Positions 19,212 through 27,958 of a stretch of DNA of 64,000 nucleotides are shown here, piece by piece. Source of the DNA: SZUA-36 sp963727635 (GTDB lineage Bacteria; Pseudomonadota; Gammaproteobacteria; Xanthomonadales; SZUA-36). How positions within the stretch are numbered: the stretch's first letter is position 1; the number at the start of each line of letters is the position of its first letter. The position numbers and the translations under genes were made by a program. The stretch covers positions 62,001 to 126,000 of the forward strand of contig CAVSHP010000015.1 in the NCBI GenBank assembly GCA_963727635.1, written 5' to 3'. The notes beneath the pieces are model-generated. The model saw only the letters and a program-made list of their open reading frames with translations, did no database searches and was not told where the DNA came from.

Positions 19212-20421
19212 GTACTTTCACCGTTTCACCAATCGTATTCATGATATGTCGTAATGCATCGTAGTCCGGATGCCGCACACGCATCCAGGCATTGGCCATA
19301 TAACCGCCTGCAACCGGTTGGGTGGGTGTGCCGGGCGGTGGTAAATGTGAGGCGACGATACAGTCACCGTAGTGGTGCTGAATCGCCTCAAGACCGGAAT
19401 AACCCGTGATCCGCCCGTCACAGGAGGGCCTCAGCGCAATCATACCGGCAGCGTAACGGCGTGAAGGGCCGCGCTGTGGCCTGCCGTGTGTCATAGCGCT
19501 GGCCCACTCGAAATACAGATCAAAATCGTTGGCCGTGTTATACACATCCCACTGCCCGACACCCGGTGGCCGGCAGCCGATCTCCGAAAACCTGAGCCCC
19601 TTGGGGCTGGCAAACCATTCCATGTGGGTGGCCGATGTGCCGATCTCCAGGACCCTGATCACGTCGCGTGCCATTTGCCGGACTTCCGCGTAACCGGGTG
19701 CTTCGATGCGGTTGGTCGTGACCATCTGCGGTGATATCCAGCGTTCACGCATGGCCGTCAGGACGCCGGGATAGTAATGGGTGATGAACTCGTGGGTGAC
19801 CTCACCATTGATGGTCAGCGTGTCCAGGTAACCCTCGTGTCCCTCGATAAATTCCTCGATGGCCACCTCCTCGCCGTCAGCCACGCCCGATTCGACCAGC
19901 ACCCGTTCCAGTTCAGCCGCATCCCGGACCTTCCAGGTGCCTGCTGCACCGGCGCCGGCCGGCGGCTTGATAATCAACGGGTAGCCCACCCGCGTGGCAA
20001 AATCACGTGCGCTTTGCAGATCATTTGCACGGGTTGACTTGGCGCAGGGGATACCGGCTTCGCGCAGCACTTCCTTCATGGCGGGTTTGTCGCGGCACAG
20101 ATAGGCCGTGCGTACGGACGTGCCTGGAATGCCGGTCGCTTCGCGCACCCTGGCCGCGGCCATGATATGCGCTTCGACCGTGGCCTCGAGGCGATCGACG
20201 TAGATCATGCCCTGGACATGCTGCACGGCACTCAGCAAGGAGGGTTCGTGCACCACCGACTTGACCTGGACGTAGTGACTGAGCCAGCCCTTGACATCAT
20301 CGGCGAGGTATTCCTGCGGACGCTCACCAATTCCGATGACCGTCGCACCCGCCTCTGCGAGGCCACGGACAAATTCGCGCTGGTTATACGGGAAAGAGGG
20401 TTCGATAAAAATAATGTTCAT
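19201..20421 (-). CDS. ATP-grasp carboxylate-amine ligase (paralogue A)
   Basis: A 406-residue ATP-grasp enzyme. Visible landmarks are RDKPAMKEVLREAGIPCAKS, the lysine and glycine-rich loop in PLIIKPPAGAGAAGTWKV, the adenine-side EEFIEGHEGYLDTLTINGEV, and the metal site HMEWFASPKGLRFSEIGCRP. The same landmarks recur in the genes at 22030-23247 and 27959-29194, so these three are paralogues. The family makes amide bonds through an acyl-phosphate; its substrates here are unknown. It is flanked in the same direction by glgA (51 bp upstream) and the PGM1-related ligase (overlapping downstream). Confidence 0.82.
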   Translation of the reverse strand: MNIIFIEPSFPYNQREFVRGLAEAGATVIGIGERPQEYLADDVKGWLSHYVQVKSVVHEPSLLSAVQHVQGMIYVDRLEATVEAHIMAAARVREATGIPGTSVRTAYLCRDKPAMKEVLREAGIPCAKSTRANDLQSARDFATRVGYPLIIKPPAGAGAAGTWKVRDAAELERVLVESGVADGEEVAIEEFIEGHEGYLDTLTINGEVTHEFITHYYPGVLTAMRERWISPQMVTTNRIEAPGYAEVRQMARDVIRVLEIGTSATHMEWFASPKGLRFSEIGCRPPGVGQWDVYNTANDFDLYFEWASAMTHGRPQRGPSRRYAAGMIALRPSCDGRITGYSGLEAIQHHYGDCIVASHLPPPGTPTQPVAGGYMANAWMRVRHPDYDALRHIMNTIGETVKVHAA

Positions 20422-20472
20422 TCAGCGCGCCTCGAAATCATGATGGGAGTCTAGTGTAGCGTATCGAACTAA

Positions 20473-21940
20473 TTATCTGCCTGTCAGACGGTGGAACAGG
20501 TCGACATAGATCTGTCCCTGCTTTTCCCAGGAGTAGTCCATGGCCATACCGTTACGCACCATCTTACGCCAGGTGGTTTTTTCCGGGTACAGATCCAGTG
20601 CGTAATTGATTGCCCAGCCGAGCGCCGAGGCATTGTAGTCATTGAAAACGATCCCGGTTCCCTTGCCGCTGGATGGGTCGAACTGCTGTACCGAGTCGGC
20701 CAGGCCACCCGTGCGCCGCACGATCGGCACGGTTCCGTAACGCAGACTGTACATCTGGTTGAGCCCGCAGGGCTCGAAAAGCGACGGCATCAGAAAAATG
20801 TCACTGCCGGCTTCTATCATGTGCGCCAGCTTGTTGTTGAAGCCGTGAAAAAAACAGACCCGGTCACGGTAACGGTGCTGCAGCCAGCTGAAGAAATGCT
20901 CGTAACGGGCTTCTCCGCTGCCGAGGATGGCCATGGCAAAGCGCCGGTTCGACATCATTTCCGGCACCACCTGTTGCACCAGGTCGATGTCCTTTTTGAC
21001 CGGTCAGTCGCGTGACCATGCCGATCAGTGGCATATCGTCCGCGCAATCCAGTCCGAGTTCCTGCATCAGCGCCAGCTTGTTTTTCTTTTTGCCGGAAAT
21101 ACGGCGGCTGTCATAGGTATGCGGAATCAACGGGTCAGCCGCGGGGTTCCATTCATCGAAATCGACCCCGTTCAGAATGCCGACCAGGGAGTGCCGGCGG
21201 TGTTGCAGAATGTCCTGCAAGCCCATGCCGTACTCTGAACCCAGGATCTCCTTCGCATAGTTCGGACTGACTGTCGTCAGCAAATCCGCATAGAGCACGC
21301 CGGTTTTCAGAAAGTTGATCATTCCAGCCGACAGGTCGTCCTGATGCAGTTTGCCGGTTTCATGCTCGAGACCGAGGTCCGGCAGAACCTCGGCGCTGAA
21401 AACACCCTGGTAACCGATGTTGTGTATGGTCAACACGGAGCGCGTGTTGTGGAATAACTTGTCCCAGGAGTAGCGGGTTTTCAGATAAAGCGGCACCAGG
21501 GCGGTATGCCAGTCATGGCAATGGAAGATGTCCGGCGCAAAACCCATGTGCTGGCACATTTCGATTGCTGCCCTGGACAGCAGGATGAAGCGCAGGTGTT
21601 CGTCCCCGCCCGAGGTATAAATGCCATGCCGGTGATATAGCTGCGGACAGCGTAGCAGGTAGATTGTAAGGTCAGTGCCGGGCAGCCTGGCCGTGTCGAT
21701 CGAATAGTGCAGATGGTGTCTGCCCAACTGTATGGGCAGGTTTTGCAGGTACTGGACCCGCGTAATTTCCATGCCGGAGGTGTCGATCGACGAATACAGC
21801 GGAATCAGCACGCGGATATCGTGACCCTGCCGTTCCAGGTAGACCGACAGCGCTGCCGCGACATCGGCCAGCCCTCCCGTTTTGGCCAGTGGCGCCAACT
21901 CCGAGGAGGCCAGGCAGATTTTCAATGGTTGCTGTGGCAT
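20473..21940 (-). CDS. glgA: Glycogen synthase (frameshifted)
   Basis: ADP-glucose-dependent starch/glycogen synthase of the GT5 family, about 488 residues after correction. The N-terminus LASSELAPLAKTGGLADVAA carries the KTGGL ADP-glucose site. Further conserved blocks are FHCHDWHTALVPLYLKT, LTIHNIGYQGVF and, after the break, LMPSLFEPCGLNQMYSLRYG with GTVPIVRRTGGLADSV. The extra base near 20988-20992 lies in the TGQKGIDL block. The gene opens a minus-strand unit followed by two ATP-grasp ligases; no other glg gene (glgB, glgC, glgP) is in the window. That pairing is unusual and suggests glucan synthesis is tied to the ligase system. Confidence 0.93.
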
Positions 21941-22029
21941 GATAATGTCAGATTATTCCTCTTATAGTGACAACACGCTCCAGCGGGTTATTCTACATAT
22001 TTGCCGGGTGAGAAGCGCTCAAAAAGACG

Positions 22030-23247
22030 ATGAACTTATTATTACTGTCCCCGGGCTACCCGGCTGATATGCCTGAGTTCACCCGCGGCCTGGCCGAGGT
22101 CGGCGCCCGGGTATATGGTGTGGGCGATTCCCCGCTCGATGGCCTGCCGTCCATGGTACGCCGTTCACTGTCTGAATACATACCCGTGCGCTCGCTGTGG
22201 GACGAGGCAGCTGTCATTGCCTCTTTACGTGAACGGCTGCGCGGACAACAGCTCGACCGGATCGAATGTCTTTGGGAACCGGGTATCATGCTGGCCGCGC
22301 GCCTGCGCGAAACTTTTGGCGTCACCGGTCTGAATATCGAACAGGCGCAGCGTTTCCGTGACAAGGAACTGATGAAGCAGGCCCTCGATGCGGCGGCTAT
22401 CCGTACACCCAGGCACGTCGCCGCACAGTCCGTGGCCGCCGTCTGGGAGGCCGCGGAATTCATCGGCTTCCCGATCATCCTCAAGCCCATCGACGGGGCG
22501 GGTTCGGCCGATACCTACCGGATTAATGATGCAGATGAACTGCGGGCAGTCCTGCCGCGTCTGCGGCACGTGCAATCGGTGAGCGTGGAGGAGTTCGTTG
22601 AAGGCGAGGAATACACCTTCGACACCATTACCGTGAATGGCAAAATCGCCTACTACAATATCGCCTGGTACCGGCCGAGACCGCTGGTGGCGCGCAGCAA
22701 CGAGTGGATCAGCCCACAGGTCATCGCGTTACGTGACATCGATCACCCCGATTTGCAAGAGGGTGTAAAAATGGGCTTTGAGGTCATCGATGCGCTGCAA
22801 TTCGATACCGGCTTCACCCACATGGAGTGGTACCGCAAGGCGGATGGTGAAGTCGTGTTCGGTGAGATTGGCGCTCGTCCCCCCGGAGCCCACCAGGTTG
22901 ACCAGATGAAACATGTCTGCGATTTCGATGTGTTCCGTGAATGGGCCAGCGCCGTTACCCTGGGTCGGATCAGCGAAGGCATCCAAGCCAAATACAATGT
23001 CGCAAACATTTACAAGCGGGCACGTGGCATCGGCCGGATCACCGCCATCGAAGGACTCGACAAGCTGCAGCGTGCTTTTGGCGAGCATGTCGTCTGGAAT
23101 ACCCTTCTGCCGGTCGGCAGCAGTCGCCGCGACTGGCGCAAGACACTGGTTTCCGACGGCTTCGTCATGCTCCGCCATCCGGATCTTGACGCGACCATGG
23201 AAATGGCGGACAGGGTTGGATCAGAATTGCATCTGTACGCGGGCTAG
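22030..23247 (+). CDS. ATP-grasp carboxylate-amine ligase (paralogue B)
   Basis: A 405-residue ATP-grasp enzyme, paralogous to the genes at 19201-20421 and 27959-29194. Matching blocks are LLLSPGYPADMPEFTRGLAE at the N-terminus, FRDKELMKQALDAAAIRTPR, the ATP site PIILKPIDGAGSADTYRI, VSVEEFVEGEEYTFDTITVN, and the metal-binding HMEWYRKADGEVVFGEIGAR. It is divergent from glgA with only 89 bp between the start codons, so the two probably share a control region, and convergent with the esterase at 23837. A pair of foldback elements fills the space before that esterase. The substrate is unknown. Confidence 0.82.
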   Translation: MNLLLLSPGYPADMPEFTRGLAEVGARVYGVGDSPLDGLPSMVRRSLSEYIPVRSLWDEAAVIASLRERLRGQQLDRIECLWEPGIMLAARLRETFGVTGLNIEQAQRFRDKELMKQALDAAAIRTPRHVAAQSVAAVWEAAEFIGFPIILKPIDGAGSADTYRINDADELRAVLPRLRHVQSVSVEEFVEGEEYTFDTITVNGKIAYYNIAWYRPRPLVARSNEWISPQVIALRDIDHPDLQEGVKMGFEVIDALQFDTGFTHMEWYRKADGEVVFGEIGARPPGAHQVDQMKHVCDFDVFREWASAVTLGRISEGIQAKYNVANIYKRARGIGRITAIEGLDKLQRAFGEHVVWNTLLPVGSSRRDWRKTLVSDGFVMLRHPDLDATMEMADRVGSELHLYAG

Positions 23248-23301
23248 CTGTAAATTCAAGCAAGTTTGAACAAGTTTTGGTGGTTTCGTTTGAGACCGTG
23301 C

Positions 23302-23502
23302 GCTCAACAGGCCGGGTGATATTCACTGCCCAGCCTTATCCGGCCCTGCGGGCTACCCTCAGCCGGAATTCCGCCTGATCGGGACCGCGCTGGCGGTACA
23401 TCCCTGTACCGTCAGCGCTCGATTTTCTCCTGAAAATCGCCCCTGGCGAAATCCCGTCTTCGGCGGATAAATGGGCAGTGAATATCACCCGGCCTGCTGA
23501 GC
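23302..23502. repeat. Foldback element 1 (31-bp inverted repeat enclosing hairpins)
   Basis: The outer arms at 23302-23332 and 23472-23502 are inverted repeats of 31 bp with one mismatch. Inside are a 13-bp hairpin (23387-23399 with 23406-23418, one mismatch) whose apex reads TACATCCCTGTA, and a perfect 8-bp hairpin (CGATTTTC-TCCT-GAAAATCG, 23420-23439). No open frame of gene quality crosses it. The architecture resembles a mobile or structural foldback element rather than a simple terminator. Confidence 0.75.
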
Positions 23503-23533
23503 TTCTCAGCTGAAAGGCGTGCACACTGGTTCA

Positions 23534-23747
23534 GACCCGGCAGGTGCTTGCTGACTGGGCGAACTTTGAAGCGCCGAGTAGCCGGACGGATTAGGGGCGA
23601 TCGGGCGGGATGCCCGATCGAGGCCGACCAGTACAGGATGTACTGTGAGGCCGGTGCCGTTAAGATCCGGCCGGCTGCGAGGGTAGTCCCGGATCTTGAT
23701 CCGGGACCGCTGGCCAGAGAGCACAGGCAGCAAGCACCTGCCGGGTC
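23534..23747. repeat. Foldback element 2 (20-bp perfect inverted repeat enclosing hairpins)
   Basis: The outer arms GACCCGGCAGGTGCTTGCTG (23534-23553) and its exact complement (23728-23747) enclose three hairpins. They are CGATCGGGC-GGGAT-GCCCGATCG (23598-23620), CAGTAC-AGGAT-GTACTG (23629-23645) and GTCCCGGATC-TT-GATCCGGGAC (23686-23707). An imperfect stem around 23580-23591 and 23664-23676 could close the first two. The apex TACAGGATGTA is a near complement of the TACATCCCTGTA core in elements 1 and 3. Together with element 1 it fills most of the 589-bp gap between two convergent genes. Confidence 0.75.
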
Positions 23748-23836
23748 CTTGTGCCTCGTCAGATGTTAACTTCCCGGAGTTACTCGCCCTTGGTGTATAA
23801 AACGTTGCTGGAATCGACAACTGGTCCGAATAATCC

Positions 23837-24574
23837 CTAGGCTTTCCAGTCGGCAAATTCCGACAGGTACTTGGGCAGCATTTCCCGCCAGGTCACCCAG
23901 TCGTGGCGCCATTCGGTACCCCACGGGTCAACCCGGTTGGGTATCCGCTTGGCGCCCAGTGCATTGCCCATCCGCCACGATTCGCCGATATCCTCGAAAT
24001 CACCTTCGCCCGAGGGTAACAGGATCAGTCTTTTGCGTAACTGCTCCAGTACCGGGCCTTCGAGGCCGGGCAGGAAGTGCAGCGGTGATGCAAAGTAGAA
24101 ATCCTGGATAAAACGACCCTCGAGATACTTCGACAGGTCATAGGTGCCACTCATGGCGATCGCCAGGCGGAACACATCGGGGTGGCGGCAGATGGTTGCG
24201 ACCGCATTGAATGCGCCGATCGATGCGCCCGCGGTGATGATTTCAATATCGCTTGACGCGCAGTCCTTGCGGATCAGCGGGACAAACTCCTTGTAGACCA
24301 GCTGGTCGAACCTGTTTTGCAGCAGTGAACAATATTCCGCCGAATGTTGTTTTGATATCCAGGCCCTGCCGGCGATCGAATCGGTCGAGTAAACCTTGAT
24401 GCGTCCGCTTTCGATCAGCGGCATCAGCACACCGATCAAGTGAAACCGTTCGACTTCCTCCGCATCGCCCCCGGCGGTGGGGAACAGCAGGACCGGAACA
24501 CCGTAGGTCCCCCAGCGTACCAGCTGGACCTCCTGTTCGACATTGGGTGAATACCACCTGTAGGTGTGTTTCAA
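23837..24574 (-). CDS. Alpha/beta-hydrolase-fold esterase
   Basis: A putative esterase of about 245 residues. The TTG at 24574 begins KHTYRWYSPNVEQEVQLV, overlaps the upstream stop as TTGA and has GGAGG about ten bases upstream; the ATG at 24601 is an alternative. The nucleophile elbow is AGASIGAFNA, preceded by the family start YGVPVLLFPTAGGDAEE, and the probable catalytic histidine is in WRHDWVTWREMLPKYL. This resembles the esterase D/putative esterase group. It is the last gene of a five-gene minus-strand operon with two ATP-grasp ligases, an S51 protein and another esterase, and may cleave or transfer the product those ligases make. Confidence 0.75.
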   Translation of the reverse strand: MKHTYRWYSPNVEQEVQLVRWGTYGVPVLLFPTAGGDAEEVERFHLIGVLMPLIESGRIKVYSTDSIAGRAWISKQHSAEYCSLLQNRFDQLVYKEFVPLIRKDCASSDIEIITAGASIGAFNAVATICRHPDVFRLAIAMSGTYDLSKYLEGRFIQDFYFASPLHFLPGLEGPVLEQLRKRLILLPSGEGDFEDIGESWRMGNALGAKRIPNRVDPWGTEWRHDWVTWREMLPKYLSEFADWKA

Positions 24575-25812
24575 GGAGCAGAGCCCTCCAGCCGGCGCCA
24601 TTCCTGCACACGCTCCCAGAACAGTTCGACGAAGCTGTCAATCTCGTGTTCGGGATACAGTGCGGTGACCTTTTCCCGGATGGCCTCATGCACGGTATCG
24701 CTGGCAAAAAACTCACAGGCCAGTTCGTCAAGCTGGGACAGATGCGTGGCGCAAAAACTCTCGAACTCGTCGACGCTAAAATGTTTGCCGGCCAGTTTGA
24801 CGTAGCCGGCCATTTTCTCCTCAAACGGAATGTCCCGGTCTGCGATCGCAAAGTAGGACTGCCAATCGAGGTTCGTTTTCATCGAACGGTCGGTGGCGGC
24901 ACAGAAAATTGACCAGCGCAGGTTGGACTTGATCAACCACGGGAAGTGATAGTGCAGGGACGTCACCTGTGAATCGGGGCAGGCGTTGGCAAAATCGATC
25001 GGGTACCAGGTGCCTTGCTGGCGCAGGGCTTCACAGGAATTGAAGTCCCAGCCAAAAAAGGCGTTGATGACCATGGTCATGTTTTGCAGCTGGCTGGCCT
25101 GGTCCGCCGGCAGAAAATCGTGATCCATGCGGTAACGGTCGTGCAAAGGCGCACCCGGATCATAGTTGACCATGCGGAACTGTGGTCCGAGACCGATGCA
25201 GCGCACAAAGGCGTCATGCGGTTCCACGCCTTTTTGCAGGTTCATGACGCGCGTGCCGCTGCTCTCGTAGGCATTGAGCAGTTCCTGGCGATTATGTATG
25301 CCGGTCACGCCGACCCAGGCCCCGCCGTCGTACGGTTTCATGTACAGGGGATAGCCGATGCGGTCACCGATCGCGCCGAGATCAAACATCTTCGCGTAAC
25401 GTCGCAATGTCGGTTGCAGATCGGTGGATTCCAGGTATCGCTTCGGCGGGATCATCCAGGTATCCGGTATCGGGAAACCGAGTCGCATCATGGCCGCATA
25501 GGTGGTCTGTTTTTCCATCGACTGCAACGACCATGGGTTGTTGAACACATACAGATCGTTGACCAGTATTTCTGTTTTTATCCACTCGCGCGAGGTGTGG
25601 TACCAATGGGTCAGCCGGTCAATCACGACATCGTAATTACAGGTTTTGCGCAGGTCGAAGGGCTCGATATTTACCCGCGAGGATTCGAAACTGACCGTGT
25701 TGCCGTCGATCGGCAAACTCAGGTCGAGTTTTTTCAGCAATTCCTCGTAACAGATAGGCCAGCAGATGTCCGCACCGAGAGACAGGCCGATTTTCCGGGT
25801 TATATGTGCCAC
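24571..25812 (-). CDS. RimK-like ATP-grasp ligase
   Basis: A 413-residue protein from a GTG start with an AGAGGA ribosome site. An ATP-grasp fold is indicated by KQTTYAAMMRLGFPIPDTWM, the ATP-binding YPLYMKPYDGGAWVGVTGI and the acidic metal site FNSCEALRQQGTWYPIDFAN. It is more distant from the three paralogous ligases of this locus and closer to the RimK/glutathione-synthetase type. The C-terminal ~110 residues are an additional helical region. The gene lies between two esterase genes in the same operon, overlapping the downstream one by 4 bp. Substrates are unknown. Confidence 0.75.
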   Translation of the reverse strand: MAHITRKIGLSLGADICWPICYEELLKKLDLSLPIDGNTVSFESSRVNIEPFDLRKTCNYDVVIDRLTHWYHTSREWIKTEILVNDLYVFNNPWSLQSMEKQTTYAAMMRLGFPIPDTWMIPPKRYLESTDLQPTLRRYAKMFDLGAIGDRIGYPLYMKPYDGGAWVGVTGIHNRQELLNAYESSGTRVMNLQKGVEPHDAFVRCIGLGPQFRMVNYDPGAPLHDRYRMDHDFLPADQASQLQNMTMVINAFFGWDFNSCEALRQQGTWYPIDFANACPDSQVTSLHYHFPWLIKSNLRWSIFCAATDRSMKTNLDWQSYFAIADRDIPFEEKMAGYVKLAGKHFSVDEFESFCATHLSQLDELACEFFASDTVHEAIREKVTALYPEHEIDSFVELFWERVQEWRRLEGSAP

Positions 25813-25894
25813 TTATAAGTCCTCTGTTTGTGTCCTGATCATCATACTTGCTTCATTTAACCTGAACCAGATTTTCATCGAAAGCTCAGCATTT

Positions 25895-27031
25895 TTACTC
25901 GTACACCATCCACAGCGGACCCGGAAACAGCCATGAAAGACCCATGCGCAAACGGTCGCGCCAGTTTTCCCAATTATGCGCATCGCGGGCCTCTTCATAT
26001 TTGACCTGCATGCCCTGTGCCTGTAGCAGGGGTACCAGCGAACGGTTTTCATAAATCAGCGATTCGTAAATACCACAGCTCATGTAGATTTTTTCGGCCA
26101 GCGCGAACGGCTTTCTGCGATATTCATTTACAAAACGCACGACCGGATCAAATATCGGTCCCTTCTGGTGTTGGCCGAGATCGCTGAAAGCAAAAGAACC
26201 GGATTGTAAAAGCAACTGGCCAAAGCGATTCGGGTAGTTACGTGCGATATGCAGGCTTGCCACGCCGCCAAGACTGGCGCCCATCAGGCCCCTGGCGCTG
26301 TTTTTGTCATCCAGGGGAAACCTGGCGGCTACCTCCTGGAGCAGTTCGTCGCCAACAAACCTGGCGTGTCGTGGATCGCCGGTATATTCGATCAGGCGAT
26401 CGGGGGAATTGGTCAGGGCAACGATCATAGCCGGGATTTCGAGCCGATGAATCAGGTTGTCGAGGACGGTCTTGAAATCGGCGTACTGCAGGTAATCTGA
26501 ACCGTCATGCACGATCAGCAAGGGGTAGCTTCGGCTGCGTCTGAAGCGCGCAGGCAGGTAAACCTGGACATCGCGCCTGCTATCGAATGCCTTGCTGTGC
26601 ATCTGGAACCCTGTCAGTGAGCCGTGACGTGTTTCAGGTTCCGGCAGGGTCCAGAAGGGACGCGTATAGCCATAGCCCTGGCAGACCGAATTGGCGCCGA
26701 ACGGGTCGTGCGCCAATACCCCGTTCAGCTTGTCCAGCACAAGTTCACGATTACCCTTGCGTACGATTTCAAACTTGTACTCGAAACGGGACTTGTTCGG
26801 TAGTTCCATCCGCAGCGCCCAAAGGTCGGTACCTTCCAGCGCCTGCATGGATTGCGCCGTGCTCAGACCGGAAATCCAGCGGCGCAGGTTGACCTCATCG
26901 GCCTGTCCCTGGAAAACAAACGTGACGTGACCGGGTTCAACCAGCGGAAAACGATTGTCGTTTATAAACTGCCTGATCTTTTCGGCGCCTGGAATACCCG
27001 CACTGTAGAGCTTGTCGATCTGCGGGTTCAT
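25895..27031 (-). CDS. Esterase with N-terminal CBM48/enterochelin-esterase-like domain
   Basis: 378 residues. Residues about 30-130 look like an E-set/CBM48-type beta domain (GHVTFVFQGQADEVNLRRWI, then DLWALRMELPNKSRFEYKFE), as found at the front of enterochelin esterases and glucan-active enzymes. The rest is an alpha/beta hydrolase of the putative-esterase family: LLIVHDGSDYLQYADF, nucleophile RGLMGASLGGVASLHIA and catalytic histidine in RDAHNWENWRDRL. The start overlaps the upstream S51 gene by 4 bp. The glucan-binding-like domain is the best internal hint that this locus and glgA act on a shared polymer, but the domain call is by eye. Confidence 0.75.
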   Translation of the reverse strand: MNPQIDKLYSAGIPGAEKIRQFINDNRFPLVEPGHVTFVFQGQADEVNLRRWISGLSTAQSMQALEGTDLWALRMELPNKSRFEYKFEIVRKGNRELVLDKLNGVLAHDPFGANSVCQGYGYTRPFWTLPEPETRHGSLTGFQMHSKAFDSRRDVQVYLPARFRRSRSYPLLIVHDGSDYLQYADFKTVLDNLIHRLEIPAMIVALTNSPDRLIEYTGDPRHARFVGDELLQEVAARFPLDDKNSARGLMGASLGGVASLHIARNYPNRFGQLLLQSGSFAFSDLGQHQKGPIFDPVVRFVNEYRRKPFALAEKIYMSCGIYESLIYENRSLVPLLQAQGMQVKYEEARDAHNWENWRDRLRMGLSWLFPGPLWMVYE

Positions 27032-27957
27032 GTCCGGGACAAGGTCTTTTTGTGGCCGGTTCGCATTACAACGAAAGAACCGTTGGTGGCAATGATCTGC
27101 TCATCGTGCAGATGAATCATCGAGCCATTATCCAGCGTGCAGCAGATCGCGGGCGAAAACCGGCGGCTGAACAATGACATCCTGCGGTGGTTGGGCCAAT
27201 CCAGGCGGGTGCTGGCGTGTGGAAGAAAAACCCGCCGGCGGACGATTCCCAGGCCGGTATCGAGGACTTCGGCATCACGTTTTCCCTGTGGCGCGTCGTG
27301 GTGGAACAATACGATGCGTTCACTCAATGCCATGGCGCCTGCCGACCACGCGATCACGTGCTTGTGCGCCAGTAACCGGTCGAGTCCGAACAAGCGGATA
27401 CGGTTCAGCAACACGGCTACGTGACCACCGGCGATCAGCACCAGACCGGCTTTTTCCAGCAACTCCTGGACCTGCTCGCGCTGCGTTCTCGCGCGGGGAA
27501 TATCGAGGCCGGCCCGGCGCTGGTTGAATTTCTGGTGGATTGCCCGGATCCGTCTTAGATGATGCGAGTCAAGTGCGCGTAACTGGGTAATGGCGGCGCG
27601 TTGTTCGAGACGCAGCAATTCGGGCTCAGCTCTCGTGCGCAACAACTTGCGCGCGGCTGCAATGGTCGGCGCCAGGCGGATCCGGTAAAGCCGTTGCAGT
27701 TCTGTCAGCTTGGCCTGCCTTTCACGCTGCAATTCGCGCAGCGCAGGTTCGTGTGCAAATACTTCCTCGGCCCGCTGGTAAAGCATCAGATCCTCGATGT
27801 GACAACCCGCGCTGTCGCGTAACTCATCAATTTCTCCCTCCGAGTCACGCCAACCCGCCGTGATGACCACGACCGGACCATCTGCATTTATGTCTTCTAT
27901 CGCTTGCCTGAGATTGGGAACCGGACTTTGGGGACCAAGCAGGATTTGCACGGCCAT
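27028..27957 (-). CDS. S51/cyanophycinase-like peptidase (class I glutamine-amidotransferase fold)
   Basis: 309 residues from ATG 27957, which follows the upstream stop by one base. The nucleophile motif HVIAWSAGAMAL (Ser near residue 205) and the preceding GLVLIAGGHVAVLLNRI match the serine peptidase S51 group, which includes PepE (Asp-X dipeptides) and cyanophycinase (cyanophycin). An arginine-rich helical insert (about residues 75-165, including RRAGLDIPRARTQREQVQEL) sits between strands and is not usual for PepE. By family it could hydrolyse the product of the neighbouring ligases; catalytic competence is not proven, as the rest of the triad cannot be placed with confidence. Confidence 0.72.
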   Translation of the reverse strand: MAVQILLGPQSPVPNLRQAIEDINADGPVVVITAGWRDSEGEIDELRDSAGCHIEDLMLYQRAEEVFAHEPALRELQRERQAKLTELQRLYRIRLAPTIAAARKLLRTRAEPELLRLEQRAAITQLRALDSHHLRRIRAIHQKFNQRRAGLDIPRARTQREQVQELLEKAGLVLIAGGHVAVLLNRIRLFGLDRLLAHKHVIAWSAGAMALSERIVLFHHDAPQGKRDAEVLDTGLGIVRRRVFLPHASTRLDWPNHRRMSLFSRRFSPAICCTLDNGSMIHLHDEQIIATNGSFVVMRTGHKKTLSRT

Positions 27958-27958
27958 G

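Noticed and set aside
23248..23836. Possible protein-coding or integron attC-like content in the gap with the foldback elements.
   Set aside because: Frames here are short and follow the inverted repeats. The attC core sites (GTTRRRY and its partner) are not present at the arm ends, and no integrase is nearby.
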